A DNA stretch of 64,000 bases from Melioribacter roseus (GCA_020726285.1 DYSW01000001.1:62001-126000), one strand, 5' to 3'. Numbered from the stretch's first letter, positions 45,250 to 55,008 are shown. Numbers and translations are program-made. Notes: generated by a model from the letters alone, not told the origin.

Positions 45250-47600
45250 TGTTTACAAATTCAACTTTAGAGAAATTAGAATATTTTAAGGTTTTAGAAC
45301 AAATAACAAGATTTGCACATTCTGAATTAGCAAAAGAAAAAATCCTATCTATTCGTCCACTGCAAGAAATTGGAAATATCCAAAAAAGTGGAAATCTGAT
45401 TAACGAAGCAAAATCTTTGTTAATAATTAATATTTATCCTCCCGAAGAATTTGAAGTAAATTTATTAGAAAGTTTAGCACATTCACGAATTTCTGGGAAT
45501 ATTTTATCAGTACGAAGAATCAGAGAAATTGGCAACTTGTTGATAACATCTCGCCGTTATTTGAATTATTTATCCCAAAATCAGAATAATGCTCCAAATC
45601 TAAAAAATCAGTTCTGGGAATTTCTATTTGTCGATAAAAATCTTGAAAATCGAATTGACAGTATTATTGATGTAACAAACGAAGTAAAATCAAGTGCTTC
45701 TCCCAAATTACGTGAAATAAGAAAATCAATAACAGATAAAGAAATTGCATTAAAGAAAGTAGTCGAAAGAAAACTGAAAGCATTAAATTCAGAATCTATG
45801 TTGCAAGAAGATTTTCTTACAATTTACGATGGACGTTATGTTTTTCCTGTAAAAGCGGAATATAAGCGTCAAATTAATGGTTTAATTCATTCAGAATCTT
45901 CCACTGGGCAAACAGTTTATATTGAACCAACTGAAATTTTAGAATCAAACAACGAACTGATTTCATTAAGATTTGAAGAAAAGAGAGAAATTGATAGAAT
46001 TTTACGCCAACTAACTGAACAAATTGGGCAATCGAGTAAATATTTACAAATGTCGCTGGAAACTTTAGTTGAAATTGAATCAATATTTGCTTCTGCTAAA
46101 TATTCACTTGAAATTGACGGATGTTTCCCGCAAATTGATAAAGACAAACCGCTAAAACTTATTCGTAGTTTCCATCCAATATTGTTGCGAAGGCTGAAAG
46201 AAAACACAATTCCACTTAATTTAGATTTCAAGAAAAATAACATTCTTCTGATAACAGGTCCAAATGCTGGTGGAAAAACAGTTGTTCTAAAAACAGTGGC
46301 GTTGTTATCTTTGCTTGTTCAAAGTGGTTTGCACGTACCAACTTCATCTGATTCACATTTTTATCTTTTTGATAATATTATGGTTGATATTGGAGATGAA
46401 CAATCAATTGAAGATAATTTAAGCACTTTCAGTTCGCATCTTGCAAATATTAAGAAAATTCTTGAGCAAGCTGATTCACAAAGTTTGATTTTACTTGATG
46501 AAATTGGAACTGGAACTGACCCAAATGAAGGTTCGGCTTTGGCTTCAGCAATTTTGTTGGAATTATCAAGAAAAAATTCAAAGGTAATTGCATCAACACA
46601 TCAAAGTAATCTTAAAATATTAGCAAATTATTCTGAAAAATTTGAAAACGCATCGTTGGAATTTGATGTTGAGAAGATTGAGCCAACTTTTATTCTAAAA
46701 CAAGGTGAACCTGGTGCAAGTTATGCTTTTGAAGTTGCTAAAAGAATTGGTTTATCAAATCATATTATTGAAGAAGCAAAAGAATATGTTTCAGAAAATA
46801 AAAAGCAAGTTGAGGAATTGCTTGTTAAACTTCAGAAACAATCGAACGAACTGAAAGAAAAATTGCAATCTGCCGAAAAAGAAAATTCCCGTTTGCTCGG
46901 ATTAACTTCACTTTATGAAAAGCAATCGAATGAAATAAAAAAGAAGAAGACGGATATTTTTGCTCAAGCAAGAAAAGAAGCTCAGAATCTGGTTTTTGAA
47001 GCAAATAAAAAAATTGAAAATGCAATAAAGCAAATTCGAGAAAGCAATGGCGATAAAGATGTCATTTCTCAATCTCGAAAAATTGTTACTGAAATTAAGG
47101 AAAGCATAACAAAAATTGAAAAAGCGGAAGTTGGAAAAGAGAGTAATTTTAAATCAAATAAACTTTCCGTAGGTGATTTTGTTAAGCTAATTGAAGGAAA
47201 CACAATTGGAAAAATTTCTGAAATTGATGAAAAGAAAAGGAAATTGTCAATAATTTCTGGAAATTTTAAAATTTCTGTTAAAATAGATGAAGTTGAAAAG
47301 GTAAATCATAAAGAAGAAAAAAATCTGTATCATAAAAATGATTACCATTCAACATTAAACTCGCTTGTGCTTGATATTCGTGGAAAAAAACCGGAAGAAG
47401 TGGAATTTGAAATTATTCGTTTTTTGGACGACGCTTTTGCTTCGAACATAAAACAAGTTGAAATACTTCACGGAAAAGGCGCGGGTGTTTTAAAAGCAAC
47501 AGTTCATCAATTGCTAAAAAATCACGAATTTGTTGAATCTTTTCAATTCGCCAAAATTGAATTTGGTGGCGAAGGAATTACAGTTGTAAACTTAGGATAG
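45249..47600 (+). CDS. mutS2: Endonuclease MutS2
   Basis: A 783-residue MutS2. The ABC-type ATPase core shows ITGPNAGGKTVVLKT near 335, DIGDEQSIEDNLSTFSSH and LILLDEIGTGTDPNEGSAL. A long coiled coil (~515-635) precedes a KOW-like linker and the C-terminal Smr domain, which begins LDIRGKKPEEVE and has HGKGAGVLK. MutS2 acts on recombination intermediates and collided ribosomes depending on species. It lies 3 bp before the carboxylase genes. Confidence 0.95.
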   Translation: MFTNSTLEKLEYFKVLEQITRFAHSELAKEKILSIRPLQEIGNIQKSGNLINEAKSLLIINIYPPEEFEVNLLESLAHSRISGNILSVRRIREIGNLLITSRRYLNYLSQNQNNAPNLKNQFWEFLFVDKNLENRIDSIIDVTNEVKSSASPKLREIRKSITDKEIALKKVVERKLKALNSESMLQEDFLTIYDGRYVFPVKAEYKRQINGLIHSESSTGQTVYIEPTEILESNNELISLRFEEKREIDRILRQLTEQIGQSSKYLQMSLETLVEIESIFASAKYSLEIDGCFPQIDKDKPLKLIRSFHPILLRRLKENTIPLNLDFKKNNILLITGPNAGGKTVVLKTVALLSLLVQSGLHVPTSSDSHFYLFDNIMVDIGDEQSIEDNLSTFSSHLANIKKILEQADSQSLILLDEIGTGTDPNEGSALASAILLELSRKNSKVIASTHQSNLKILANYSEKFENASLEFDVEKIEPTFILKQGEPGASYAFEVAKRIGLSNHIIEEAKEYVSENKKQVEELLVKLQKQSNELKEKLQSAEKENSRLLGLTSLYEKQSNEIKKKKTDIFAQARKEAQNLVFEANKKIENAIKQIRESNGDKDVISQSRKIVTEIKESITKIEKAEVGKESNFKSNKLSVGDFVKLIEGNTIGKISEIDEKKRKLSIISGNFKISVKIDEVEKVNHKEEKNLYHKNDYHSTLNSLVLDIRGKKPEEVEFEIIRFLDDAFASNIKQVEILHGKGAGVLKATVHQLLKNHEFVESFQFAKIEFGGEGITVVNLG

Positions 47601-47603
47601 AAA

Positions 47604-49094
47604 ATGAAAATCAAGAAAATTTTAATTGCAAATCGCGGTGAAATTGCTGTAAGAATTATTAGAGCCGCAAAAGAAATGGGAATAACAGCGGTTGCTATTT
47701 ATTCCGAAGCCGACCAAAATGCACTACATGTTAAAATGGCAGATGAAGCATATTTAATTGGAAAATCTCCCGCTTCTGAATCTTATCTTCTTGGTGATAA
47801 AATTATTGAATTAGCCAAAAGAATTAACGCTGAGGCTATTCATCCTGGATATGGGTTTTTATCAGAAAATGCAAATTTCATTCAAAAATGCGAAGAAAAC
47901 GGAATAAATTTTATCGGACCAAGTTCTGATTCTGTTGTAAAAATGGGTGAAAAGACAGCGGCTCGAAGTTTAATGAAATCGCATAACGTTCCAATTGTTC
48001 CCGGAACAATTTCTCCAATCTCGGATAATGATGAGTTAAAAAAAGTAGCAAGTGAAATAGGTTATCCGATAATGCTAAAAGCCGCAGCGGGTGGCGGAGG
48101 AAAAGGAATGCGAAGAATTGATGAAGAAAGTAAATTAATTGAAAATTTTGAACGTGCTAAAAGTGAAGCAATTAAATCTTTTGGAAATGGGGCTGTTTAT
48201 ATTGAAAAATTTATTGAAAATCCTAAACACATTGAAGTACAAATCATTGCAGATAAGCATGGAAATTATCGGCACGTTTTCGAGCGGGAATGTTCTGTGC
48301 AACGTCGTCATCAAAAAGTTGTAGAAGAATCACCTTCGCCAAGTGTTTCACAAGAAGTTCGTGCAAAATTAACTCAAGCCGCAATTGATGCAGCAAAAGC
48401 ATGCGGATATTATAATGCAGGCACAATAGAATTCTTAATTGACGCAAACAAAAATTTCTATTTTCTTGAAATGAATACACGTTTGCAAGTTGAACATCCA
48501 GTTACAGAAATGATTTCAGGAATTGATTTAGTAAAAGAACAAATAAAAATTGCAGAAGGTGAAAAAATTTCATTCAAGCAAGAAGATATTTCAATTCACG
48601 GAAGTGCAATTGAATGCAGAATTTATGCTGAAGATGTGTCGAATAATTATGCTCCTTCAATCGGAAAGATTGAATTACATCGTTTGCCAGGTGGACCAGG
48701 GATTAGAATTGATTCAGGAATTGAAACAAGCTCTGAAGTTTCTGTGTATTACGATCCCATGCTTTCCAAAGTAATTTCTTGGGGAATTAATAGAAATGAA
48801 GCAATCAGTAGAATGTTGAATCTATTAAATGAATACAAAATAATTGGTGTTAAAACCAATATAGATTTATTCAAGTGGATTTTAACCCATCCAAAATTTG
48901 TTGATTCTACATTCGACATAAACTTTCTAGATAATTACCTAAATCCACTTTTACCAGATAATTGGAAAAATGAATTTGAAGATTTAACGGAAATAGTAGC
49001 TATTATAAGCACAATTCTAAAAAATAATGACCTAAAACTAAAACCGCATGAAAATAAAATAGGCATCAATAATAACTGGAGCGGAAATGAATAA
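47604..49094 (+). CDS. accC: Biotin carboxylase subunit of an acyl-CoA carboxylase
   Basis: A 496-residue biotin carboxylase: KKILIANRGEIAVRIIRAAKE start, ATP-grasp loop AAAGGGGKGMR, HIEVQIIADKHGNYRHVFERECSVQRRHQKVVEE, EMNTRLQVEHPVTE. Longer than E. coli AccC by about 50 residues at the C-terminus, as in propionyl/methylcrotonyl-CoA carboxylase alpha chains. Overlaps the biotin carrier gene by 8 bp. Could serve acetyl- or other acyl-CoA substrates; the MccB-like carboxyltransferase at 33-35 kb is a likely partner. Confidence 0.92.
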   Translation: MKIKKILIANRGEIAVRIIRAAKEMGITAVAIYSEADQNALHVKMADEAYLIGKSPASESYLLGDKIIELAKRINAEAIHPGYGFLSENANFIQKCEENGINFIGPSSDSVVKMGEKTAARSLMKSHNVPIVPGTISPISDNDELKKVASEIGYPIMLKAAAGGGGKGMRRIDEESKLIENFERAKSEAIKSFGNGAVYIEKFIENPKHIEVQIIADKHGNYRHVFERECSVQRRHQKVVEESPSPSVSQEVRAKLTQAAIDAAKACGYYNAGTIEFLIDANKNFYFLEMNTRLQVEHPVTEMISGIDLVKEQIKIAEGEKISFKQEDISIHGSAIECRIYAEDVSNNYAPSIGKIELHRLPGGPGIRIDSGIETSSEVSVYYDPMLSKVISWGINRNEAISRMLNLLNEYKIIGVKTNIDLFKWILTHPKFVDSTFDINFLDNYLNPLLPDNWKNEFEDLTEIVAIISTILKNNDLKLKPHENKIGINNNWSGNE

Positions 49095-49587
49095 ATTTGT
49101 TGTAACAATAATTGGCAAAAAAGTTCAAGAAACAAAAGTTGCTCAATCAGAAATTTTCCTTTCAGAATCAAAAGTTGATTATAAAATTTTATCTTCTCAT
49201 AAAAATCATCTAATTGTTGAAATATTTGGGAAAATTTACAACTTGGTTTATTCAAAAAAGGGAAATGATAATTTTCAAATTTTGATAAATGGACAAACCT
49301 TCGAGACTGAAATTCTTACAAATTTGCAATATCAAGCAAAACAAATTATTGCAGAAAAGAAGAGAAATTCCGGAGAAGAAGTAATTCTTGCACCAATGCC
49401 TGGACTTATCTTAAAAATCACAAAAAATGTTGGTGATTTTGTTCAAGAAGAAGATGCATTATTTGTACTTGAAGCAATGAAAATGGAAAACGAAATTAAA
49501 GCTCCAAAATCTGGTAAAATAAAAGAAATTAAGGTCAAATCTGGTGATTCTGTAGAAAAAGGAACCGAGATTTTGATAATTGAATAA
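49087..49587 (+). CDS. Biotin carboxyl carrier protein (acyl-CoA carboxylase)
   Basis: A 166-residue protein. The C-terminal biotinyl domain has EAMKMENEIKAPKSG with biotin-accepting K132. The N-terminal ~90 residues resemble the BT (BC-CT interaction) region of methylcrotonyl/propionyl-CoA carboxylase alpha subunits rather than the Pro/Ala-rich linker of AccB. With the preceding gene this looks like a split alpha subunit. Confidence 0.88.
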   Translation: MNKFVVTIIGKKVQETKVAQSEIFLSESKVDYKILSSHKNHLIVEIFGKIYNLVYSKKGNDNFQILINGQTFETEILTNLQYQAKQIIAEKKRNSGEEVILAPMPGLILKITKNVGDFVQEEDALFVLEAMKMENEIKAPKSGKIKEIKVKSGDSVEKGTEILIIE

Positions 49588-49648
49588 TTTGGATAATCGG
49601 ATTTATTGTAATATATTCTATTGTTAACTCAAAAATCATGGAGTGAAA

Positions 49649-50893
49649 ATGGTGAAAAAATCACTAACTATCATCGTTTCTGCTATAATTATTAGCGGAA
49701 ACATTTTTGCAAGCGGTTTTCAGATAAATGAACACGCTGCAAGAGCAATGGCAATGGGAGGTGCATTTACAGCAGTAGCAAACGATGCTTCAGCTGCAAT
49801 GTTTAACCCCGCTGCAGTAACGCAACTTAAGGGAACACATATTTCTGCTGGCGTTACATTAATTAAACCTTATGCTACATTCCGAGGCGTTACGCCTGAT
49901 GTCGATGAATACAGCGTTCACGATGCTCTTTTTACCCCAATCAACCTTCACGTTACTCACCAGATTTCTGAAGATTTGTATTCTAGTTTTAGTCTTACAA
50001 ATCCATTTGGTCTTGGTACAACTTGGGATGATGATTGGATAGGGAAATATCTTGCTGTTGAAACTGAAGTTAGAACATTCTTCTTCGGTGGAAATCTTGC
50101 GTATAAACTAACTGAAAATTTTTCTGTCGCAGCAGGCGTTAATGTTGCATACGGAGATGTTATCATTAGAAAATTCGCACCACTTCCTGACCCATTAACT
50201 GGTGATATTGAACTTACTTTGGAAGGAGATGCAGTCTCTTATGGTTATAATCTTTCAATGTTTTATATTCATCCTAAAAATGATTATACAGTTGGTGTGT
50301 CTTTTAGAAGTAACTCAACATTCGATTTTGAAGGCGAAGCCACAAGTGTTGGCCCAGCCCAATTAGATGGTCGACTTCCTGCTGGAAACATTACAGCTAC
50401 TTTGGTAACACCATACAATTTGCAAATGGGAATGAGCTTCTTCCCAATTGAAAATCTTAGAACAGCTTTCGATTTTCAATGGGTTGGTTGGTCAAGTTAC
50501 GATAAATTGGCAGTTGATTTTGAAGACGAAGCACAAGAAGATGTTAGTGCCGCAAGAGATTATCAAGATTCTTGGATAATGAGAACAGGTTTTGAATATA
50601 TATGCAACGAATCTTTGGATTTAAGATGGGGAATTTTCCTTGATAGAAATCCAGTGAAAAATGAAATGGTTGAACCTTCATTACCAGATTCAGATAGATT
50701 AGGTTTTAATGCTGGATTTGGGTATAAATTCTTTGGAAATCAAAGCATTGATCTTGCCTATATGTATATACGATTTTTTGAAAGAACTGTTACCGGAGCA
50801 GAAAGCTATTATACAAGCGGTAATTCATCATTTGATGGAACTTACAATTCTTATGCTCATCTTTTGGCAATTAACTATTCATATAAATTCTAA
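49649..50893 (+). CDS. OmpP1/FadL family outer-membrane transport protein
   Basis: A 414-residue FadL-type barrel: signal peptide, then SGFQINEHAARAMAMGGAFTA and NDASAAMFNPAAVTQL, the N-terminal plug and NPA motif of the FadL/toluene-transporter family. The rest is a beta-barrel ending in an aromatic YSYKF strand. It imports hydrophobic molecules such as fatty acids. ATG 49649 is preceded by GGAG. The next gene is an SGNH hydrolase lipoprotein, a recurrent pairing in Bacteroidota. Upstream lies only a weak promoter-like TTTG-N20-TATATTCT (49588-49619). Confidence 0.93.
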   Translation: MVKKSLTIIVSAIIISGNIFASGFQINEHAARAMAMGGAFTAVANDASAAMFNPAAVTQLKGTHISAGVTLIKPYATFRGVTPDVDEYSVHDALFTPINLHVTHQISEDLYSSFSLTNPFGLGTTWDDDWIGKYLAVETEVRTFFFGGNLAYKLTENFSVAAGVNVAYGDVIIRKFAPLPDPLTGDIELTLEGDAVSYGYNLSMFYIHPKNDYTVGVSFRSNSTFDFEGEATSVGPAQLDGRLPAGNITATLVTPYNLQMGMSFFPIENLRTAFDFQWVGWSSYDKLAVDFEDEAQEDVSAARDYQDSWIMRTGFEYICNESLDLRWGIFLDRNPVKNEMVEPSLPDSDRLGFNAGFGYKFFGNQSIDLAYMYIRFFERTVTGAESYYTSGNSSFDGTYNSYAHLLAINYSYKF

Positions 50894-50910
50894 AAGGGAG
50901 AAATAGCTCA

Positions 50911-52323
50911 ATGAAATATTTAAATAAAATTTTTATAATGATAGTAGTTTTTATCTCTCTTTCCTTTGTTGGTTGTGAAGATAGAACAGAATTAACAGCC
51001 CCTGAAGTTTCAGTTGGCGAAGCAGATTTTTCACGATTTGTTGTTGTTGGTAATAGTTTGACTGCTGGTTACCAAAATGGTTCATTATATGAATCATCTC
51101 AAAATTATACTTATAGTAAAATGATTGCTGACCAAGTTGGTGCAACTTTTGAACAACCAATTTATAGCAACCCTGGTACTGGTCGTAGAATGGAAATTGC
51201 TGGGTTTAATCCTGATGGAACTCCAATTATTGTTTATAATTCTGCAACTGGTGCCCCACAAAATTTAAATTATGCTGCACCTTATAACAACCTTGGCGTA
51301 CCGGGTGCTTGGTTAGGTGATGCTTTGTATTGCACAAGCTCAACTACAACAGTAACAGGACAACCAAACCCAATGTTCGATTTAGTATTACGTGGTTTAG
51401 GTACTCAACTTCAGCAAGCAATGGCACAGAATCCAACATTTATGATTTTTTGGTTAGGAAATAACGATATTCTTGGTCATGCAGTTTATGGTGGAACAGT
51501 TCCATATAATCCTTCTGCAACTTTTACAGCGTTATATTCTGTAATTTTGGATTCATTAGCAACAACAGGTGCTGATGTTTTAGTTGGAAACATTCCTTAT
51601 GTTACATCTACTCCGTATTTCACGACAATAGGTCCAAAAGTTGGTTATTCTTTGCAACCAGCAATTGAAGCTGGATTAGCTTATGGACTTTTCTATCAAA
51701 AGAATGGAGAGACTTCTGCTGTACCATTTACACAATTTGTAACGCATAATGGGCTTTATAACGAAGAAATTATGTTAACACTATCTTCTTCTGGTTATGC
51801 TGCTTACATTGGCGTTCCAAGTGGAAAATTCTATCGCGATAATTTACCTGGAGTTGATCCTGCTTTATTGGGAATTGATACAACTCAAGCATTTGGTTTA
51901 CATCCATTAAATCCTTTCCCAGATGCATTAGTTTTAGATGCAGATGAATTGGCTAATATTAAAAGTGTAATAGATCAATACAACACTTCAATTACTACTT
52001 TAGCAGAAGCAAAAGGTTTTCACGTTGTTGATATTAATTCCTTCTTAAGCTCACTTGCTCGTCAGGGATTAACACAAAATGGAATTACTTTTACTGCAGA
52101 TTATATTACAGGCAATACATTCAGTCTTGATGGTGTTCACCCAACTAGTAGAGGTTATGCAGTTATTTCTAACTTTTTTATTGATAAAATAAATGAAGTT
52201 TTTAATGCGAACATTCCTCATGTTGATGTTTCAACAGTTCCAAATAGTATTAATTTTTCTGGATATGAATCAGTAAAAACTCCAACAATTACTACTGAGA
52301 TTCTAAAAAACATTCTTTACTAA
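50911..52323 (+). CDS. SGNH/GDSL hydrolase lipoprotein
   Basis: A 470-residue lipoprotein: LSFVGC lipobox with the modified Cys at residue 22. The SGNH blocks are VVVGNSLTAGY (Ser nucleophile), a following Gly-rich block, LGNNDIL (Asn) and SLDGVHPTSRGY (Asp/His). It likely hydrolyses an ester or lipid in the outer membrane or cell surface and may supply fatty acids to the FadL-type channel 17 bp upstream. Followed by a terminator. Confidence 0.9.
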   Translation: MKYLNKIFIMIVVFISLSFVGCEDRTELTAPEVSVGEADFSRFVVVGNSLTAGYQNGSLYESSQNYTYSKMIADQVGATFEQPIYSNPGTGRRMEIAGFNPDGTPIIVYNSATGAPQNLNYAAPYNNLGVPGAWLGDALYCTSSTTTVTGQPNPMFDLVLRGLGTQLQQAMAQNPTFMIFWLGNNDILGHAVYGGTVPYNPSATFTALYSVILDSLATTGADVLVGNIPYVTSTPYFTTIGPKVGYSLQPAIEAGLAYGLFYQKNGETSAVPFTQFVTHNGLYNEEIMLTLSSSGYAAYIGVPSGKFYRDNLPGVDPALLGIDTTQAFGLHPLNPFPDALVLDADELANIKSVIDQYNTSITTLAEAKGFHVVDINSFLSSLARQGLTQNGITFTADYITGNTFSLDGVHPTSRGYAVISNFFIDKINEVFNANIPHVDVSTVPNSINFSGYESVKTPTITTEILKNILY

Positions 52324-52342
52324 AAAAACACAAAAAATTAAT

Positions 52343-52378
52343 AATCTTACCTTGTGAAAACAAGGTGAGATTTTTTAT
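52343..52378 (+). terminator. Rho-independent terminator after the FadL/SGNH pair
   Basis: AATCTTACCTTG (52343-52354) pairs with CAAGGTGAGATT (52361-52372, one G-T pair) across a TGAAAA loop, followed by TTTTATTTTT. It ends the FadL/SGNH operon 20 bp after the stop. Confidence 0.88.
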
Positions 52379-52404
52379 TTTTAGTAAACAAATATTTGGG
52401 AAAA

Positions 52405-52881
52405 ATGAAAAAAATATTTTATATAACAATATTTTTTGTGCTTTGGGGATGTGCCACTTCTGAAAAAAGTACAATTGATAATACAAATACAAAAGATGAA
52501 GTATATGTTTTCGATTCTATCGGTTTGGGTGATGTAAATGCGATTAAAGAAAAACCACAACTCGATAAAAACCCTACCGAACAACCAATTGAAAAACCAT
52601 CAGAACTTAATGCAGAAGAAGTTCCATCTGCTGTTGAACCAACAAGTGAAATGCTTTATTATGTTCAAATTGGGGCTTTTTCAACAAAGGAAAGAGCAAA
52701 AGAATTTGTAAACGAAGTAAATCCAATAATTCAGAAAGATCTGAAAATAATGTTCAATACAGAAAAGAATCTTCATGTTGTTCAACTACCTCCTTTCAAA
52801 ACAAGATTGGATGCTGAAAATGAAAGAAATCGCCTTTGGAAGTATGAACTTCTGAAAGGTGCTTTTATTATAACTAAATAA
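52405..52881 (+). CDS. SPOR-domain lipoprotein
   Basis: A 158-residue lipoprotein: short signal with FVLWGCATS lipobox, a charged, Pro/Glu-rich linker (residues ~20-80) and a C-terminal SPOR domain (YYVQIGAFSTKERAKEF ... VVQLPPFKTRLDAENER). SPOR domains bind denuded septal glycan and place proteins at division sites. ATG 52405 is preferred over TTG 52396. Confidence 0.85.
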   Translation: MKKIFYITIFFVLWGCATSEKSTIDNTNTKDEVYVFDSIGLGDVNAIKEKPQLDKNPTEQPIEKPSELNAEEVPSAVEPTSEMLYYVQIGAFSTKERAKEFVNEVNPIIQKDLKIMFNTEKNLHVVQLPPFKTRLDAENERNRLWKYELLKGAFIITK

Positions 52882-52909
52882 CTTAAATCACAATTACCCA
52901 GAGGGGAAT

Positions 52910-53329
52910 ATGGCATTCTCATTAAACAAAGTAATGTTAATTGGTAACTTAGGCGGCGACGCTGAAACAAGATTTTCGAATGAAACTTTTTCAGTTACTA
53001 ATTTCACTTTAGCTACAACAAGAAGCTACAAAAAAAACGAAGAATGGGTTAACGAAACAACCTGGCATAATGTTGTAAGCTACAATTTATCTGATTTTTA
53101 TAAAGAACAACTTAAAAAAGGTAAAAAGGTTTTTGTTGAAGGTAGAATTAGTAAAAGAAGCTACCAAGATAAAAATAACGAAACCAAATATGTTTTTGAA
53201 GTTATTGCAGAATCACTAATTCCTTTAGATAAATCCGAAGGATTTTCGGGTGAATCTTCAGGAAATGTAGTAAAAGATAATAATGATGATTATTCGACAT
53301 CAAAAACTGATGATGATTTGCCTTTCTAA
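52910..53329 (+). CDS. ssb: Single-stranded DNA-binding protein
   Basis: A 139-residue SSB with the OB fold: NKVMLIGNLGGDAETRF, WHNVVSYN, LKKGKKVFVEGRI. The acidic tail ends DDLPF, the protein-interaction tip. AGAGGGG ribosome site upstream. Followed by a GldE-like gene, the order known from Flavobacterium. Confidence 0.97.
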   Translation: MAFSLNKVMLIGNLGGDAETRFSNETFSVTNFTLATTRSYKKNEEWVNETTWHNVVSYNLSDFYKEQLKKGKKVFVEGRISKRSYQDKNNETKYVFEVIAESLIPLDKSEGFSGESSGNVVKDNNDDYSTSKTDDDLPF

Positions 53330-53366
53330 ATGAATTATTTTGCAACAATATGGAGCTTGATTATTT

Positions 53367-54659
53367 TTGGAGAATGATAGTTTTTACCAAATAATAGTTT
53401 TAATTGGGTTACTAATTCTTTCTGCATTCTTTTCCGGTTCTGAAGTTGCAATTTTTTCGCTTGATGAAAAAAGTTTAAGAAAATCTTACGAGAAGGAAGG
53501 TAGCTTTATACAACGCTATCTTCTTTCTATGATTGAAAATCCACACCGAATTCTTGTAACTATTCTACTCTTAAATACATTAGTTAATGTTGCCGCATCA
53601 ATTTTGGGTGTAATAATTGCAATCGATATTGCACACAAAACTAACATTTCGGTTGAACTAATTTTGGCATTTCAAATACCGATTTTAATAGTTATAATTT
53701 TATTGTTTTCTGAAATTATTCCAAAGGTTTTAGCTAACAAAAATCCGCTTGTTTTTGCTAGATGGGCAGCTTTTCCACTCTATTGGCTTTCCGTTTTAAT
53801 TTATCCAATTTCAAAATTAATTGTCGAAATTTTTGATTATTTAAAGAAGAAAATATCATTGTCCAAAAAACACAATGCTTTAATTGATTTGGAAATTACG
53901 GAATTAGCAAGTATTTCACGGGAACGCGGAACAATTGAACAAAATGAACAAGAATTAATTCACGATATAGTTTCGTTTCAAAAAATAACAGTAAAAGAAA
54001 TTATGACTCCGCGAGTTGATATTGACGCACTTTCAATTTCTGATAATTTTGAAGATATTATTCAAGTTATAACAGAAAGTGGAAAAAGTAGATTACCACT
54101 TTACAGCGAAAGTTTAGATTCAATTATTGGAATAATTTATGCAAAAGATTTACTTAGATTCTTAAAAGTCAACAATCCAAATGAAATCATAAATATTAAA
54201 AATATTTCGAGAGTACCATATTTTGTTCCAGCAAACAAATTAATTAGCGATCTACTATCTGAATTTCAAGAGAAAAATCTGCACATGGGAATTGTGGTTG
54301 ATGAATATGGTGGTACCTTGGGTTTAATTACATTGGAAGATATTTTAGAGGAAATTGTCGGAGAAATTAATGATGAATTTGATGACAACGAAGTTGAATT
54401 TAAGCGACTCAACAATCACACTTTTCTAGCACTTGGCAAAATATCAATAAGTGATTTAAACTCAGAATTAGAAAGCGATTTTTCATCATCTGAAGATGAA
54501 TATGAAACTCTTGGTGGTTTTATCTTTTATTTTGCCGAGAAAATTCCAGATGTTGGATTTTCTATCGAACAGAATGGGTTTATTTTTACAGTAAAATCTG
54601 TAGAAGATAAAAGAATTAACGAAGTCCAAATAGAAAAAATTCTCAAACCGAATGATTAA
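53367..54659 (+). CDS. gldE: GldE-like CNNM/CBS/CorC membrane protein
   Basis: A 430-residue protein: CNNM (DUF21) transmembrane domain (about 5-190, with SAFFSGSEVAIFSL and SEIIPKVLANKNPL), paired CBS domains (MTPRVDIDAL ~205 to 330, including VVDEYGGTLGLITLEDILEEIVGEI) and a CorC_HlyC domain (~345-425). The family transports Mg2+ or other cations. Position after ssb matches gliding protein GldE, whose role in T9SS/gliding is accessory. gldD, which follows gldE in Flavobacterium, is absent here. TTG start at 53367 with GGAG about 11 nt upstream; no better start. Confidence 0.8.
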   Translation: MENDSFYQIIVLIGLLILSAFFSGSEVAIFSLDEKSLRKSYEKEGSFIQRYLLSMIENPHRILVTILLLNTLVNVAASILGVIIAIDIAHKTNISVELILAFQIPILIVIILLFSEIIPKVLANKNPLVFARWAAFPLYWLSVLIYPISKLIVEIFDYLKKKISLSKKHNALIDLEITELASISRERGTIEQNEQELIHDIVSFQKITVKEIMTPRVDIDALSISDNFEDIIQVITESGKSRLPLYSESLDSIIGIIYAKDLLRFLKVNNPNEIINIKNISRVPYFVPANKLISDLLSEFQEKNLHMGIVVDEYGGTLGLITLEDILEEIVGEINDEFDDNEVEFKRLNNHTFLALGKISISDLNSELESDFSSSEDEYETLGGFIFYFAEKIPDVGFSIEQNGFIFTVKSVEDKRINEVQIEKILKPND

Positions 54660-55008
54660 AAAAGGATGCTTTTTTTTACTTTTTTTACTAATTCTTGTAA
54701 TTGGTATTGGCTACTACATTTTCCAAAAGTATGAAAAGCAAATAATTTCTTCCATTGAAAATAAAACAGAAGAACTTTTACAAGAACAAATTCCTGTTGA
54801 AATTCATAGAATTGTAAAAAATAAATGGGCGGATTCCCTCGAAATTATTTTCGAAGAAAAAATGGAAAATCTAAAGAAAAATGGAACTATATTCTCAAAA
54901 GACAAGTTAGAAAGCATTAAGTTAGAATATCAGAAACTCAAAGATTTGCAAATCTCGGATTCTTTGGCATTTATTAAAATTAAAAATATGTTTGAAAATG
55001 AAAAATAA
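54652..55008 (+). CDS. Small single-pass membrane protein of unknown function
   Basis: A 118-residue protein: basic N-terminus, one helix (CFFLLFLLILVIGIGYYIF), then a ~90-residue charged, helical, coiled-coil-like region. No family recognised. It overlaps gldE by 8 bp and the MlaD-like gene by 11 bp, so it is translated as part of that run. A link to MCE lipid transport is only suggested by position. Confidence 0.6.
   Translation: MIKKGCFFLLFLLILVIGIGYYIFQKYEKQIISSIENKTEELLQEQIPVEIHRIVKNKWADSLEIIFEEKMENLKKNGTIFSKDKLESIKLEYQKLKDLQISDSLAFIKIKNMFENEK

Noticed and set aside
49588-49619. TTTG-N20-TATATTCT as promoter of the FadL-type gene
   Set aside because: Two mismatches in the -7 box; mentioned in the gene entry only.
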